Source of the DNA: Cacajao melanocephalus
Lineage: Eukaryota > Chordata > Mammalia > Primates > Pitheciidae
Reading direction: 5' to 3'
Length of the DNA stretch: 64,000 bases
Assembly (NCBI GenBank): GCA_963573385.1
Contig: CAUYLG010033149.1
Coordinates: 32,880 to 96,879 of the forward strand
Position 1 is the stretch's first letter. Every line of letters begins with the position of its first letter. Under the pieces are notes generated by a model that was not told the DNA's origin, made no database searches, and saw nothing but the letters and a program-made list of their open reading frames with translations. This document shows positions 37,327 through 50,639 of this stretch, one piece after another. Both the position numbers and the translations under genes were made by a program.

Positions 37327-40210
37327 TTTTGGCCAGTTTTAATGGCTTGTTATCCAGATGAATCTTCTGCAACACTGCATCTTGGTGGAATTTTATCAGT
37401 TCCATCATTTATTCAAACATATTTAAGTACCTTCTATGTGCCAGGTGAGAGAGGGGGTGAACCCCAATTACAAAGGCCCTGCCTATGAAGAACTGACTTT
37501 CTAGCAGAGGAAGTCGCTGATGGACAAGTAAATGAAGTCCCGCAAATTCAGATAGGTGCGAATCTGTTATCTCACTCTCCACACTTGGCTGTCTCCCACT
37601 TAATCTTTCTGGGATCAGATTATCTTTGTGGCTTTTTTCTCTTGACTGTCTAGCGCAGAGCTGAGCCGCTTCTGGGCTTCAGATTCCTCTGCCTGTGTTT
37701 GTGCATAGCCTTGGCTGGAATGGCAAACTTTGCCTCTCCCAGGCTTCTGCTCATCTGTCACCTCCTCCTACTCTGTGCCATCATAATTGAGCAGCCACAC
37801 ATTACAGTGTCCTTTCTGTGAACACATCTGTTATTCCTACCTGACTCTGAACATTTTAAGGAGAGGATCTGTGTCTGATTTTTCTATATATCCCCAGGGC
37901 CAAGCATGGAGTCTTATGAAAGTAGACATTTAGTATATTTGCTCAAATAAATGTTGAGTCCTAAAGAACTTAAGCGTGGGTGGTGTGGTAAAGGAATTCC
38001 ACGGATGGGGACGGATGCTGAGTCAGACAGCGGATGCTCCACCTCAGTGGTTTTGTGATTTGTTCTTTGAGACATTGAGCACTGTCATGAATAGAGGAGA
38101 TGGGCTGGGATATAGGCAGTAATGACAGAGACAGGTGGCATGGAACATTATGGTGAGAGCCTTTGAAGGGAAGTTAGTAATGTGAGGTTCTGAGGTTCTA
38201 GTTCAGAGCTGGAAGGAATTCTAAGGATGCCAGGTTTTATAGCCAATGCCCAGCTGAGGCCGGGGAAGCTGTGGAACCTGGTTCTGGTAGCTGGTTAGTT
38301 GCAAAGGAGTGGGGGGCGGAGCGATACCAGAACTCCTAGTTTAGAGGGCTTTCTACTCTGCTGGGGCTGTGGTGTGTGACAGGTAAGGGATTAAAGGCAC
38401 AGAGAGGAGAAGTAACTTACCTAAGATCACACAGCTAGGAAGTGGTGGGGCCTGGATTCAGACATGGATCTGTCAGATGAGAGGCAGCTTGTAACCACCA
38501 AGCTATATTGTCTCTTCTTGGAGAATGTGAAATGCAAGATCTTAGCCCATTTTCAGGTTTCCTCTTTGGTTAGCAATGAATCAATATAGGAAAATAATAT
38601 TAACATGCTTTCTTTCTTTTGACATGCAATTACATGCTTTCAGAAAAATGTTTACATTCTTCAAATATTAATATAGAAATCCCTGGGTTGTTTACTGTGT
38701 GTATGTATATATAAATACAATGAAGAACGTTCGTTTTTCTCTACCACTAAATTTAAACACTCCATTTCTATTGTACTCCATTTAGAAGAAATATTTTACA
38801 TCATACTATAATGAATGAAAACCTAGTCTTTTAATTTCACAAGCCCCAGCTTATAGTCGATGAATTTAATTAGAAAATCTTTACCTATGTAGATTTCACA
38901 TCCAGTTCTCTCTAACATTGTTGATATATGGACTAGAAAGTAGCTGTATTATTATTTTAGAAATGATTCTTTCTAGACACAGGAAAGCTAAATAGCTTGT
39001 CTGAGTTTCAAAATGAGTTAATAGAGGAACCAAAAATAGAAACATTTCTACTGAATACGAGGCGTACTAAAATTCTTAACACAGACACTATCTGCATTCA
39101 CGTCGTAGTTTCAAGTCTAGACTCTGGAGCATCAGCCTGTTTTTAACACGTAGAAATGCTTCTGTTGGTGAGAGGGGTGGCCGGGCATAGGTGGAGGGAG
39201 GTCTGACACCTTTGTTTCTAGGTCATTTCTAACCTTGCTATTATAAGACAGTTTTCTAGGCAGAAGAGAATATGCTCATTAAAGCAAAAGTGTTCCTTTT
39301 AAAATAAAGCAACAGAAACCCAAAAGATCTCTATTACATGGATAGATGAGTATACAATTGTTTTTTCCTGCTCTGTCATATTCTGTATTAAGGCAAAGGA
39401 GTAAGTAACTAAGTAGTTTAAAAATAGTATGGTGTTCATTTAATTTTAAAAGCCATTGATCAGAATGATAATCAGTGCTTCCATGTAGCACTACATTCAT
39501 AGAAATCCTGATATTACATTGGATAGACATACTATCATAGAATGATACTCTTTACCTCTTTATGTAATCTAATTTTAAGATACATTGTAATTCATAAATA
39601 GTGAAGAAAGCATGTAGTGTGATTCAAATGGGATATTCTGGGTAATTAAATTCTTACTTTAAATTACAAATTCCTATCTCTCTCCCGTTTTCCACCCAAA
39701 TTTGTTTTTATGGAATGACCTTTATAAAGTAAGTAGCAACTTATTTTATAATAAAATGTTTTCCCGAGTTTTTATTTTAAATTGAAATGGCCTTTTCTGT
39801 CACGTATGGTATTTATAAGAGTTTCTTCAATGAAAAGCCTCTGAATTTTGTGTAAGTAACCCAGGCAGCCTCTTAGATTAGGGATAACATTTGTATAGAA
39901 CTTTTATGGCTTTATACTCTACTCTCACACTCAGCTTATTTGACCCTTACCTGTGAGGAAGTTGGTGGAATTCACATTTTACTGCTGAGAGCAATGTAGA
40001 GGAAGGCGCCTTGGCATGACTCAGAGCATATAGCAGGCATTCGATATGTCTGTTTTAAAGGGAAATGAACAAACCCAATAGATTCTTGTACTTGCTCAAG
40101 GTCACACAACAAATACAGTGTCACATCAAGGATTGAACTTCCTTCTTCCCTCAAAAATTCCATATGCTTGCTCTTATCTCGCTGTTATCTTTTCAGGCTT
40201 TTTAAAAAGG
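37327..40210 (+). other. RGS6: RGS6 intron 1, 3' part
   Basis: No gene is seen. It holds a MIR/L2 scrap near 37405-37450 (accttctatgtgccaggtga), an antisense MIR at about 38375-38500 (agatcacacagctaggaagt), and an antisense MIR-like block at about 40060-40150 (gctcaaggtcacacaacaaa). The rest looks unique and AT-rich. Confidence 0.5.
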
Positions 40211-40214
40211 CCAA

Positions 40215-40990
40215 ATTAAATATATTTTTTTCTTAATTGAGGTGCAATTCACATAACATAAAATTAGCCATCTTAAAGTGTATAATTCAGTGGCATTTCA
40301 TGCTTTCACAGTGTTCTGCAGCCATCACCTCTCTCGAGGTCCCTGAAGGAGACCCTGGATCCATTAAGCAGTTACCCATTCCATACTCCCTGCAGCTACG
40401 GTCAACTACCAATCTGTTTCTGACTCTATGGATTTACCTATTCTGGATATTTCCTAAAAATAGACTCAACATGTGATGTTTTGTGTCTGGCTTTTTTCAC
40501 GCTTAGCATGTTTTCACTTTTTTCACTTAGCATGTGTTCAAGATTTATCCACATTGTAGCATGTGTCAGTACTTTATCCCTTTTTATGGCCGAATAATAC
40601 CCCATTGTAGGGCTATACGCATTTTATTTATCCAGTCATCCACTCATGGACATTTGGGTTGTTTCCACCTTTTAGCTAGTATGAATAGTGCTGCTGTGAA
40701 CATTTTTGCACAAGTATTTGATATTTGCTTTCAGTTATTTTATGTATGTACTTAGGAGTGGAGTTGGTAGATCATATGGGAATTCTATGTTCAGCATTTT
40801 TTGAGGAGCCACAAGGCTGTTTTCAACAGTGACTGTATCATTTTACATTCCTACCAGCAATGTATGAGGATTCTGATTTCCCCATATCCTTGCCAAGACT
40901 TACTTGAGGGTTTTTTGTTTAATTATAATCATCTTAATGGATATGAAGTAGTATCTCCTTGTGGTCTGGATTTTGATTTCCTTAATAAAA
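40215..40990 (-). mobile_element. L1M-type 3' end, antisense
   Basis: It carries the antisense L1 3' phrases taattgaggtgcaattcaca, ttatggccgaataatacccc, ggacatttgggttgtttcca and ttcctaccagcaatgtatga. It ends ~340 bp before the coding exon. Confidence 0.8.
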
Positions 40991-41332
40991 TATTCATATT
41001 TTAATGCATAGAATTAATCAGAAAATGAGCTTTGGCAAGGTGAACTCAACAGCAAAATGATTGGCTTTGTGTGTTTTCAGGAGATTAAGACTGCCATATA
41101 TTTCCTCCTGGAGTGTGCGATTCTGAGCTGAAAATCAATAACATGTTGTTTGGGGATTAGAAGAACATTTGTGGATAGTAAGGCAACAATCATCCTCTTT
41201 GAAAAAATATATCATGTAATGTCATGTTTTGTTTTCATGGTGTCTGTCAACAGTTACTTAATTCTTTGCATTTCAAAGCCCTCTTTATATAATTCCTTCA
41301 TGACTTAATGATCTATTCATTTATTTTTGCAG

Positions 41333-41436
41333 TGTGAGTGAAGACACTCAGGATGGCTCAGGGATCTGGGGATCAAAGAGCAGTGGGGATTGCTGACCCA
41401 GAGGAGAGTTCTCCCAACATGATCGTCTACTGCAAA
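41333..41436 (+). other. RGS6: RGS6 exon with the start codon (104 nt)
   Basis: The exon is bounded by a T-rich tract and acceptor ttatttttgcag (AG at 41331-41332) and a consensus donor aaa|gtaagg (GT at 41437). It has 20 nt of 5' UTR, then 84 nt of coding sequence ending on a codon boundary (phase 0). It is probably exon 2, joined to a non-coding exon from the CpG island. Confidence 0.92.
41353..41436 (+). CDS. RGS6: RGS6, first coding exon (residues 1-28)
   Basis: The 28 codons begin [20 protein letters not shown] and end PNMIVYCK. This is the N-terminus of RGS6, an R7-family regulator of G-protein signalling. These proteins speed GTP hydrolysis by Gi/o alpha subunits, pair with Gbeta5 through a GGL domain, and are anchored by R7BP or R9AP through DEP/DHEX domains. 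This exon holds only the leader just before the DEP domain; the DEP, DHEX, GGL and RGS domains lie in later exons outside the window. The start is well supported: an in-frame TGA at 41335-41337 lies 18 nt upstream, and the context cagg-ATG-g has purine at -3 and G at +4. The paralogue RGS7 has a related but clearly different leader, so RGS6 is the better fit. Codon 13 is ATT (Ile). Confidence 0.93.
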
Positions 41437-44400
41437 GTAAGGCATCTCGTCAAGCGCTGTGTGTGCTGGCCCTGTGGACTGTTGTGTTCTGTGTAGGGCT
41501 GACAAAAAGACAAATGTTTTCTGCCTAAACTGCCTTACTGATAAATGAATATTTTCTTCTCACATCCTCTGGTTCTCTAGTTCTAAAATTCAAGGAAGTT
41601 CGTACTTGAGCACTTGGTATTTAACACTTGAAAAATATTATGCCATTTAGTTTTCTTTAAACCCAAAGGTTGCCTAAGCTATGCAGATGGGGAAGACACA
41701 TTCTCCTTCAGTGGAAAGGACTTAGCGTAAGATGTATGAACTGAAAGTTCTTCAGACTCATAGTATGTACAAAATCTGGGCTGAATGTTGTGGGAGATAA
41801 TGGAGATATATTTGTATGAGATGCTTAGAGTTGATAGGAGACATAGGATGTACACAAGTAACTGTTATAGAGTCTAAATGTTAATTTCCAAAATAGATAT
41901 GCAAGTAGTAGTATATAATTTTAGAGGAGGAGGCCAGTTCTTCTCCCAGCCTCAGAGGTGAGAATGGGCTCATGGAAGAGTGGTCTTTGAACTCAGTTTT
42001 AAGATATGTGCAGGATTGCTTTATGTGGAAAGCAGAGAGGAAGAACATACAAGGTGATAAGATGTTTCAGCAAGGGCACAGAGCTGGGGAAAGTAACAAC
42101 AACTGGAACCGGTCAGCTTGGGCATAGGATACATTATAAGGAGTAAATAAACGTAGGATTTTGGGAAGAGTGGCTGGCTGGAGCCAGGCATTATATAGGC
42201 AGTTTAATTATGGAAAACTTTTGTGCCAAGAGTTGTAAGATCAACATCTCTTTGGGATTATGAATCTTGCCCCAGTGTATCGAATGATGGTTATCAAGAT
42301 AGATCAGAGGCTCTCGGAGAGAGATTTCTGTGCCTGTGTGAAAGGTAAGGAGGCAAAGGAGAGACACTAATCTAGCCTGTGAAATCACCTTCAGAATTGA
42401 GATGAACTAATAAGAGGAATTAAAAAGTCTGGATTAAAAATGACTTGGAAACTGAATGAATATAGGTGGCAAGTAGAGGATCAAAGATGACTGGGTTTTT
42501 GACCTTGGGTGAATGAAAATCATTGGCGCTATTAATTTGAAATGGGATATTTGGAAAAAGAATATATTTTAAAGGAAGAAAATGTGACACATAAGTTTAT
42601 TTTAGTATATGCTGAATTTGAGGACATAATTGCTTCTTATTTTACACCTTTTTTAACGTTTGCATGTTTGTGAAAATTTAACCTATTGTATGTTAATAAG
42701 GAAATAAGTTAATGTTCATTTATTTCACTAACTACTTATGTTTCTGCTCACTTCTGTGCATTCTGAGAGGCTCTGTGTGCAGTCTACATTACTTATGTGG
42801 GCAATGTAGAACTAGATATTCCTGGATGATCAATATGGTGAATTTTTCTCTTTTCCTTGTAAAAATAGAGTTCTCAAATTATTCTTGCTTTGGGTGTAAC
42901 ATTCTGTAATTCTTTTCAAGAGAATGCTTAGATAATCCATCTCTAAGAATGATGCTTATTAAATTGCAGTAAAGAAAAAAATAGATTAATGGGGCTGAGC
43001 AATTAGTGAAGCATACGGAATAATAGAAAGACATTGAGTCATTGTTGCTTTCATAACCTACCCCAAAACTGGGAGACCCCATGCCAGGCTGGTAGGAACA
43101 TTGGCTTTGGAGTGAGATTTAGGTTAAAATTCCAACTTGACCACTCTTTAGCAGTGTGACTGTAAGTTAGTCCTTTAACTTCCATGAGCCTCAATTTTTT
43201 CATCAGTAAAAAGGAAAAAAAAATGTGGGAGGAAGGTAATTGTGAAGATCAATTTAGATAAATCGAGTGAGGCATCTTATATCCTACTTGGACCACAATG
43301 TGGTCCATAGTTAGTATCTCTTTTTCTCTTCATGTTTAGGTCTTGTAGAGACAGTGACACTTGGAGAAAAAATAAATTATAAAATTTCTAAATGTTGGTG
43401 TTGGTAATAAGTTGTCTAGAGCAAATTTATACAGTGAGGTTTTTTTTTTAAGACAGGAAAATAAAAATGTTTTTATATGCATCAGGGGATTGCAAATTTA
43501 TGAATTATTAAAGAATAAGAAATGCAAAGGTCATGTAATCCAACCACCTCTCTACTAGAATGTTTGTATTATGTTTACAGGAAGAAGACTTCCTGCAGGT
43601 TTATGAGAACTTGGTTTTTACGTTTTGGGTGGTAGTGAGGGGCTCCTTTCTGCTTTAATTTAGTAATAAACGTATCAGTTGCTGTAGTTCTTTAGAGAAA
43701 TGACAATTAATAATGAAACCATATCTTTTGTGTGACAATCTTGTTTAGAGAGCATATGTGTGTGTGTATACATATATATATGTATATATAATACATGTTT
43801 ATTTTCTATATTAATTAATTACCATGAAAGGGACATTGAGTTGGTTCAGTCTATTAGAAAGAAGACACACTTATTACACAGTGTGAGCTCAGGCCCTGAC
43901 ACCATTTTAAACCTAGTTAACCTGACTTACTTAAACCATGGTTGTACTTGAACCAGGGGATTTTCATGTAGTTTTCTACTCCTTATGCTGTAGGCTGCCC
44001 TTTGGCTACAACCAAGAACTTACCTGCTGTAGGATATTGTCCTCAAGTTATCATCGTAAAGGTTGGATTTTGAAGCCAATGACGATTCAAAGCATTTTCT
44101 ACGGAAGTCCTTTTGTGTAATCATTTATTCAAAGTCGTAGCCATAAACCCAAACCTTTCCTTAGATACCCACAACTGAAATTTACATTTAAAAAATTGTG
44201 CTTTCATTTTTTGTTTTCTTTCTTTTATTTGTTGTTGCTGTTTTTTTTCCTCTTGTTGTCAGACACTTTCAGTGTGAAATTTTTGCTTGGACTGCGTTGT
44301 GTTGATTCAGTTGCTGACATTTAAAAAGCCAAATCTAGAGAAATGAAGCTTTTGGGTAAACTTTCGAGTAATAAGTGGATGATTATGTCCATAACGTTGT

Positions 44401-47400
44401 TGTGACTTTTAAATGACATTTAGAATGGTAACCTCCTGACATACGAGTGATGACGGGTGGGTTTTTAATGCCCACACTTTTCAGAACACTTCATTTCCTT
44501 TTCATGTTTTCATGTCATTAACTGTGAGAAGTTGTACTTTCCCAAGGCATGACTTATTTATTGACTTGAACAGACTTTCTAATTTAGTTTTTCATCCTTC
44601 ATATTCACAGTTTGGATTGGAGGTGTGTATGAAAAATGTATTGGTCACATTAAAGATCTATTTAAAAGAAAACCTTAATTATTCATGAAGACACTCAGAC
44701 CTGTTAACCTTTTTTATATTCCTGTATCCTTAGGACCCTGAGTTATTGAATTGTTCAACATAATGATGATATTTGAACCTAGCTATACATCACATTATTT
44801 AGAGTGCTTTATAAAAATGTTCATTCTCAAAGGACCCCCTCTGCAAGGTATTTCTATTTAATAGGTCTGAGCTGGATCTTAGGAATCTGGGTTTCAAGAT
44901 GTTCTCAAGAGAATTTGACGCCCAACTAAGTGTGAAAAGCACTTACTTAGTCTTTTACAATATCCAGGTATAGTATGTGTTGCAAAGTAATGAGAGAGTT
45001 GGCGTTTTGAATTAGATTTTTAATTTCATAATTATTTGTGGATCTCTCAAGACAGAAGAACCAAGCTCTTGTCATAGGGATTTTAGTAGCTTTTCCTTAG
45101 AGATTTTCTAGTCTTGTTTTGTAGATGAAAGAACTGAAATTATGGAGAGGGTGAGTAACTTGATTACGGTTACTCAGCACTTTCCCATGGAAGCCAGGGC
45201 AGTGTCCAGGGAGCCTGGCCACCCCAGGCAGTGGCCTTTCTAGCACCTACGTTATTCCCATGTTATCAACCACAGACTGCTGTTACCACATTGTTGGAGC
45301 CGAGTAGCCATAGGGTACGTTAAATAAATGAAAATAATATGTGGCAGATCTTTAGCCTTTAGCTTTCTTGCTTTTCCTGGGAAAGCTGACTTGGATTCAC
45401 ATCTCACATTTTTAATGTGGAAGTTTTATTCTACTCTTTGGTGCTTTTGCTTCTGGGGTAAAGGTGTTCTAAAATGTTTACCCTCTTTTATAACTAAGAT
45501 TGCTTTTGAGTAAGAGTAGGTTGCTTTCTGATTTTGTCTGGATCTCTGAGTGCTGTTAACAATGCCTCTTGACAGAATTCCCCCAACTAGACTAGTCATT
45601 TGATTTGTTTGGGTCAGGAGGCATGAGAGATGTCACACGGGGAGCTAGAGGTTCTGCCTGTCTGGTCCCAGCTCTGTGTGGAGAACTTCATCTTCCTGAT
45701 TCTACTACTAGTTCTATTTTCTTCTTTCCTTTCCTCCTCCTTTCTCAATTATGAGATACTTCTAACACAAAAAGAATACATTTAGTGTCCATGTAAGGTA
45801 GAAAGAAGAATTAAAAAATGAATTCTATACACCCACCATTAGCTTAATAATTAAAATATAATACTTTGGCTTCATCTCCTCTTCAATAAAGAGAGGAAAT
45901 TGGTCTAAAAATGTGCAAATACCTTTCTACAATGATTTCTAAGTTCCATTTTATAACTTTTTGATCTTTCATAAGTTAATATACTTCCCCAATAGCAAAA
46001 CACTGTTGAGAGACTATATGCATATTTAAAGGTCTTTTGAATTTTGGGGGAAATATTTTAGATAGTTGTAGATAATCTAAATTGGATTGAGATAAAACCC
46101 AATTAAGTCAGTCTTCAGAAGAAAAAGCTTTAATTGTAATGATTTAATATTCAACAGTGAAAGTTAGATGACATGCTCTTGGTGGCAACCTGTTTCTGTA
46201 GCTTGCTAATAACATTTAAGATACTTATAAAATTACCATTTTGTAGCACTAATTATATGTTATATACATAGCAGAAGTGGTGTTTAAGTAGCAACATTGT
46301 ACATTGCCAGTAGTATATAGTGGCATAGATGAAATAGGAGTTTTAGAGGAAGACAAAGTCAATGTTCTTGTATATCAAAGGGTTAGTTACATAGCCTTGC
46401 CATTGATGGCTTCCTTCACCCATTCGTTTCTGGTTATCGACTCCTTTTCTGCTGGAATTTGAGTCTAGCCTTTGTGTTTCTATGATACTCCACGGTCACT
46501 CTCCCTAATGACTTAGGGCCCTTGAGGTCCTGGGCAGTAGTTGGTTTAGGCATACATCTGGAAAGTAAACGTAGCACTATTTTAGTTACTTTGGCTGTGG
46601 TATGCAACAAAAGGGGAAAGATCTAGCCTGGAAGGATCCAGCGCTATGGAGGAAGCTAGGGATAGGATGTGGTTTGGAATTCATAGAAGGCAGTGGTAGA
46701 AGCCAGCATGATTGAGAGTCTGGGGACCTGAAGGTCCTGGTGACAAAGGCATGATGAGGATTAGAAACTAATCAGGAAATATGTATTGAGTGTCATTTGT
46801 GTGCCAGACACTGTTTAGATGCTAGGAATGTAAGATGAAGACTGAGCCCTAAATGAGCCCACAGGCCAGCTGGGGAGAGATGGGGAACTAGACAGGTACA
46901 GTGTTGGTAGAGGCAACTGAGGAGTATGGGAGGAGGTAGAAGGGTCATGTAGTCCATCCCAGTAGAGGGGATGATGATGTCATAGAAGACATCCAGAGGA
47001 TTTGGCACTTGTTTCAATTCTTGAAAGATGAATAGGAATTAACCAGATGGAGAAGGAGAGAGAAGGTGTAAGAGGCAGGACTAGCGCATGTAAAAGGGTA
47101 GATTTGTGATGTCATATACTGAGTACTGGAGACTTCAAGTGGTTGTTATCACGGAGCTAGGTTTCCATGATGAAAGGTTGAGGAATAAAGCTAGTTAGGT
47201 AGATAAGGGCCAGATCACAAAAGACCTTGTGTATCATGCCACGAAGTTTAAAGATTATACAGGTATCTTCCCTTTGTGCCTTCACACCCATGTTCAACTC
47301 CTTTGCATGCTGCTCTCTGCCCCAGAGGCTGAGCTGTGAGAACTACATTTACAGGGCTCCTGTGACCTCTGGGTTTCAATTGGGTTTGGTTAGTAGAAGT

Positions 47401-47593
47401 GTGGAAAGAGATGGGAGGGAAGGAGAAGAGCAATGTCAGAGAATTTCTTCTCCTGGGTCTCACTCTGCAAAACCTTGCACTGGCCATGTCCGTCTCCTGA
47501 AGTTTATTGATTCTCCCAAGGTAGACTACTTTCCTCTTCTGGGTCCTGACATCTTTTTCCTCTACTCATCCTTTTGGGCCTTTGGAGTGGCTC
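41437..47593 (+). other. RGS6: RGS6 intron after the start-codon exon, 5' part
   Basis: No further exon is seen. It holds a sense MIR at about 43090-43265, a TG/TA microsatellite at about 43755-43790, a MER20-like fragment at about 44785-44935 and an antisense MIR-like block at about 45110-45200. Text at 41930-42360 and 46780-47240 looks like a very old repeat of unknown family (phrases such as gggcacagagctggggaaag). Confidence 0.5.
43090..43265 (+). repeat. MIR element
   Basis: Sense MIR core: ctttggagtgagatttaggt, cagtgtgactgtaagttagt, then catgagcctcaattttttca. Confidence 0.75.
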
Positions 47594-47598
47594 CAGTT

Positions 47599-48181
47599 TG
47601 TATTTGTCACCTGTTGCTGTGTAACAAATTATCTCAAAACTCAATAGATTAAAAACATTGATTACGTCACAGTTTCTGTGGGTTAGTAATCCAAGTACGG
47701 ATTAGGTGAGTTATCTAGCACAGTGTCTTTTAAAAGGCTATAATCAAGATGTTGGCTGGGACTGTGGTTTTGTCTGAAGTCTCAGCTGGGGAAAGGTCTA
47801 CTCCTGAGCTCACTTATGTGACTGTTGGCTGGATTCAGTTCCTTAAGGGCTGTTGGAATGGTGGACTTGGTTCCTCATTGGCTGTTTGCCAGAAGCCATT
47901 CTTAGTTCTTTATGACATGTGTGTCTCCGTAGTACGGCTTACAACATGGCAGCTTTTTTGTTTGTTTGTTTAATAAGAGTAACAAGAACAGGCAGAGAAG
48001 GTGAGTGGTAGGAGTCCTAGTGTTTTATAACTAATTTTGGACATATTCTCCCATCCCTTTTGGTAGTGAGAAGTCACTAGGTCCAGCCTTCATCCAAGGT
48101 GAGGGATTTACACAAGATACAAATACCAGGATCCAGAATTCAGAAAATCTTTGTGGGCCATTTTGGAAAGCAACTACCACA
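47599..48181 (-). repeat. MLT1-type (MaLR) solo LTR
   Basis: The plus strand runs from tgtatttgtcacctgttgct to aactaccaca. The diverged 'ctgtgtaacaaattatctca' block is typical of MLT1 LTRs in antisense. The flanks cagtt (47594-47598) and cagct (48182-48186) give a 5-bp duplication with one change. An old, unnamed repeat on the left (46780-47240) seems to resume on the right (about 48335-48660). Confidence 0.75.
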
Positions 48182-48186
48182 CAGCT

Positions 48187-49267
48187 CTGCTTCTACTAGG
48201 CAGGGGTTTCTGAGTGTTTCCTTATAATTTACCTGTACCCTGGAACTTCTTTAAACTTGGTCCTTTTGGAAATACATGTTCCTTAAATTGTCCTATGTAT
48301 ATCATCTGTTTACCAATAAGACCCTAACAAATGCAGGTATTATCTTACAAGCAAAGGGAAGCCATTGAGACTCTGTGTTTCTTGATAAGGGAATTCTTTC
48401 TGAAAGGTTTGAAGCAGGGGAGTCATTTGTTCAAAGTGGAGAATGTCATTTGAAATGGGGACGTCAGTGTGGAGAAGATTCAGGGTGGAGGTCAATGGGT
48501 GATCAATGCGGAGTGGTTCGGTGTGGAGGGAGAGTGTTGGAGAAGTGGTAGGATTGGAGAGGGGAAGACAGTTTAGAGATTTTATAGGAATCCAGGTGAG
48601 GAAAAGTGATGTACAGATCAGTGGCAGTGATAATACAAAGGAGAAGGTGTGTTTGAGCGATGTTTAGGAGGTTAAAGCAACAGGATTTGGTGACTGAGAA
48701 GTCAGAAGGAGAATTTCAGAATAATGAGGAGGAATGAGAAGGAGTCTTTTCCCTAGGCTGTATCTGTGTGTTCTCAGAAAGTCTCCTGGGATGAAGTTTT
48801 GAAGCAAATACCTGTAGAACTGGATTGCCTGCCCCTCTCTTCCCTGTATGCAGATAAATTGAGAGAGCCCAGGAAAGAGTCTGTAAATGGACCAGGATAT
48901 CTGGGTATTTATTCTGGCTGCCCTACTAGCTGACGTCGGGCCGTGCATAAGTTGTTCCTACTTTTTGTTAAGTCTAGTTCTTTAATTTGTGAAGTGAGGG
49001 GTTAGCTATGCTGGGTGATCTCAAAAGCATTCTTTAGTTCTAACATTCTAGGTTTTTCATAATCTAAAATTGAGAAACCCACATTTTATGATTTATATTA
49101 TTTCATAGCCTCCTTCACTTTATTTTTAATTTTCTTTAAAAAGCGAACCCAGCCAAAACTTTAGAAACAGGTAAGTCAGAATGTTTAACACAAATGGCTT
49201 TTGGTCTTGAGCACTTAGGGCTTGTTTTTTTTTCTCCACTCTTTTTTTTTTTTTTTTAACATTAAAT
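48187..49267 (+). other. RGS6: RGS6 intron, no gene
   Basis: The purine-rich block 48335-48660 appears to continue the old repeat left of the MLT1 LTR. The rest is unrecognised. Confidence 0.4.
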
Positions 49268-49275
49268 AAAATTCT

Positions 49276-49575
49276 TGGCCGGGTGTGGTGGCTCGCACCT
49301 GTAATCCCAGCACTTTAGAAGGCCAAGGCAGGTGGATCACCTGAGGTCAGGTGTTCAAGATCAGCTTGGCCAACATGGCAAAATGCTGTCTCTACTAAAA
49401 ATACAAAAATTAGCCAGGCATGGTGGCAGGTGCCTGTAATCCCAACTACTCAGTAGGCTGAGACAGGAGAATCACTTGAACCTGGGAGGTGGAGGCGACG
49501 TGAGCTGAGATGGTGCCACTGCACTCCAGCCTGGGTGACAGAGTAAGACGCTGTCTTAAAATAAAATAAAATAAA
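49276..49575 (+). mobile_element. AluS/AluY-type element
   Basis: Complete dimer from ggccgggtgtggtggctcgc to an (AAAAT)n-like tail. Short aaattct flanks are visible on both sides. Confidence 0.92.
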
Positions 49576-49579
49576 AAAT

Positions 49580-50635
49580 TCTCAAGGACTAACTTCAGAA
49601 ATGTTCAGGGTAACTAATTTAATTGTTCAGTCTGCATTTTAAGAATCCTTTCATTAAGTGTTTTGAAGCTTTTTCATTGCCTTAGGAAAAAACTGTTCTG
49701 TTTTCCTTTTCCCCCAGGATTAGACTTGCTGGAAGAAAAGCTTCCCCATCACATTGTCTTGGTTGGTAGGAGACAGGCAGGCAGGCAAGTCCCAGACCAG
49801 TGGTATCGGTGTCCACAGATGAAAGGGATGGTATTTTTAGTGTGGGGAATAGCTCAGTGTGGTTTAATACGATGCATTTCAATGAGTATAACTTTCTAAT
49901 TTGAAAGGCCTTTGGTGTGTTTAAGTCTTCATTTCATCTTTCCAATTTTTCCCTCTTATTTCAAGGAGTCTAGGATTTTTCATTTTGGCAGGCAGTTGGT
50001 CATCTTGTTACTGACGCTCCTTTGCAGTATTCTTACACTGTGGAGAACCTGAATGGCTGTAAATTCCCTATGGGCAGGATTTTGAACAAGAAAAGTTAAA
50101 AGCAAATAGATATCTGTGAAAGAAAAATAAATACATTTTAAAATTATTGGAGGATAGGAGGATTACTTTTAAAAGTTCTGTTAGTTTGCCAGTACAGATC
50201 AGAACAGAGAATGGACACATTTTTTAAAATCAGCATTCTCTACTCTAAAAACTTAAGGAAAGAATATGCAAAGACATATCTATATCTACATATAGATAAA
50301 GATAGATAGATAGCTAGATAGATAGATACAGGCATACATCCACTCCAAAAGAGTAGTGATATCTTTCTGGTAAATAATATCCAAAGATTTGAAAGAAATC
50401 AAATAGCCATTGAAAGGAGACTAGCTTTAGGGGATAGGATTCACATTTGGAATGATCTCATTGTCAGTTTACTGGATTTCTGTTCTGGTCGACTTAATAA
50501 TTGTCTTGAAAGGGAGATGGTGACTGACATTCTGGGATATGGTTAGGGAGAATATTTTTTATTTTCAAAACCCTGCAAGATTTTTTCATTTTTTAAAATA
50601 AAATGTTTTGTCTTGTTTGTTAAATATGATGGTCA
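49580..50635 (+). other. RGS6: RGS6 intron with a (TAGA)n microsatellite
   Basis: No gene is seen. A TAGA/GATA tetranucleotide tract occupies about 50280-50330 and is a likely length-variable locus. Confidence 0.6.
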
Positions 50636-50639
50636 TGTA

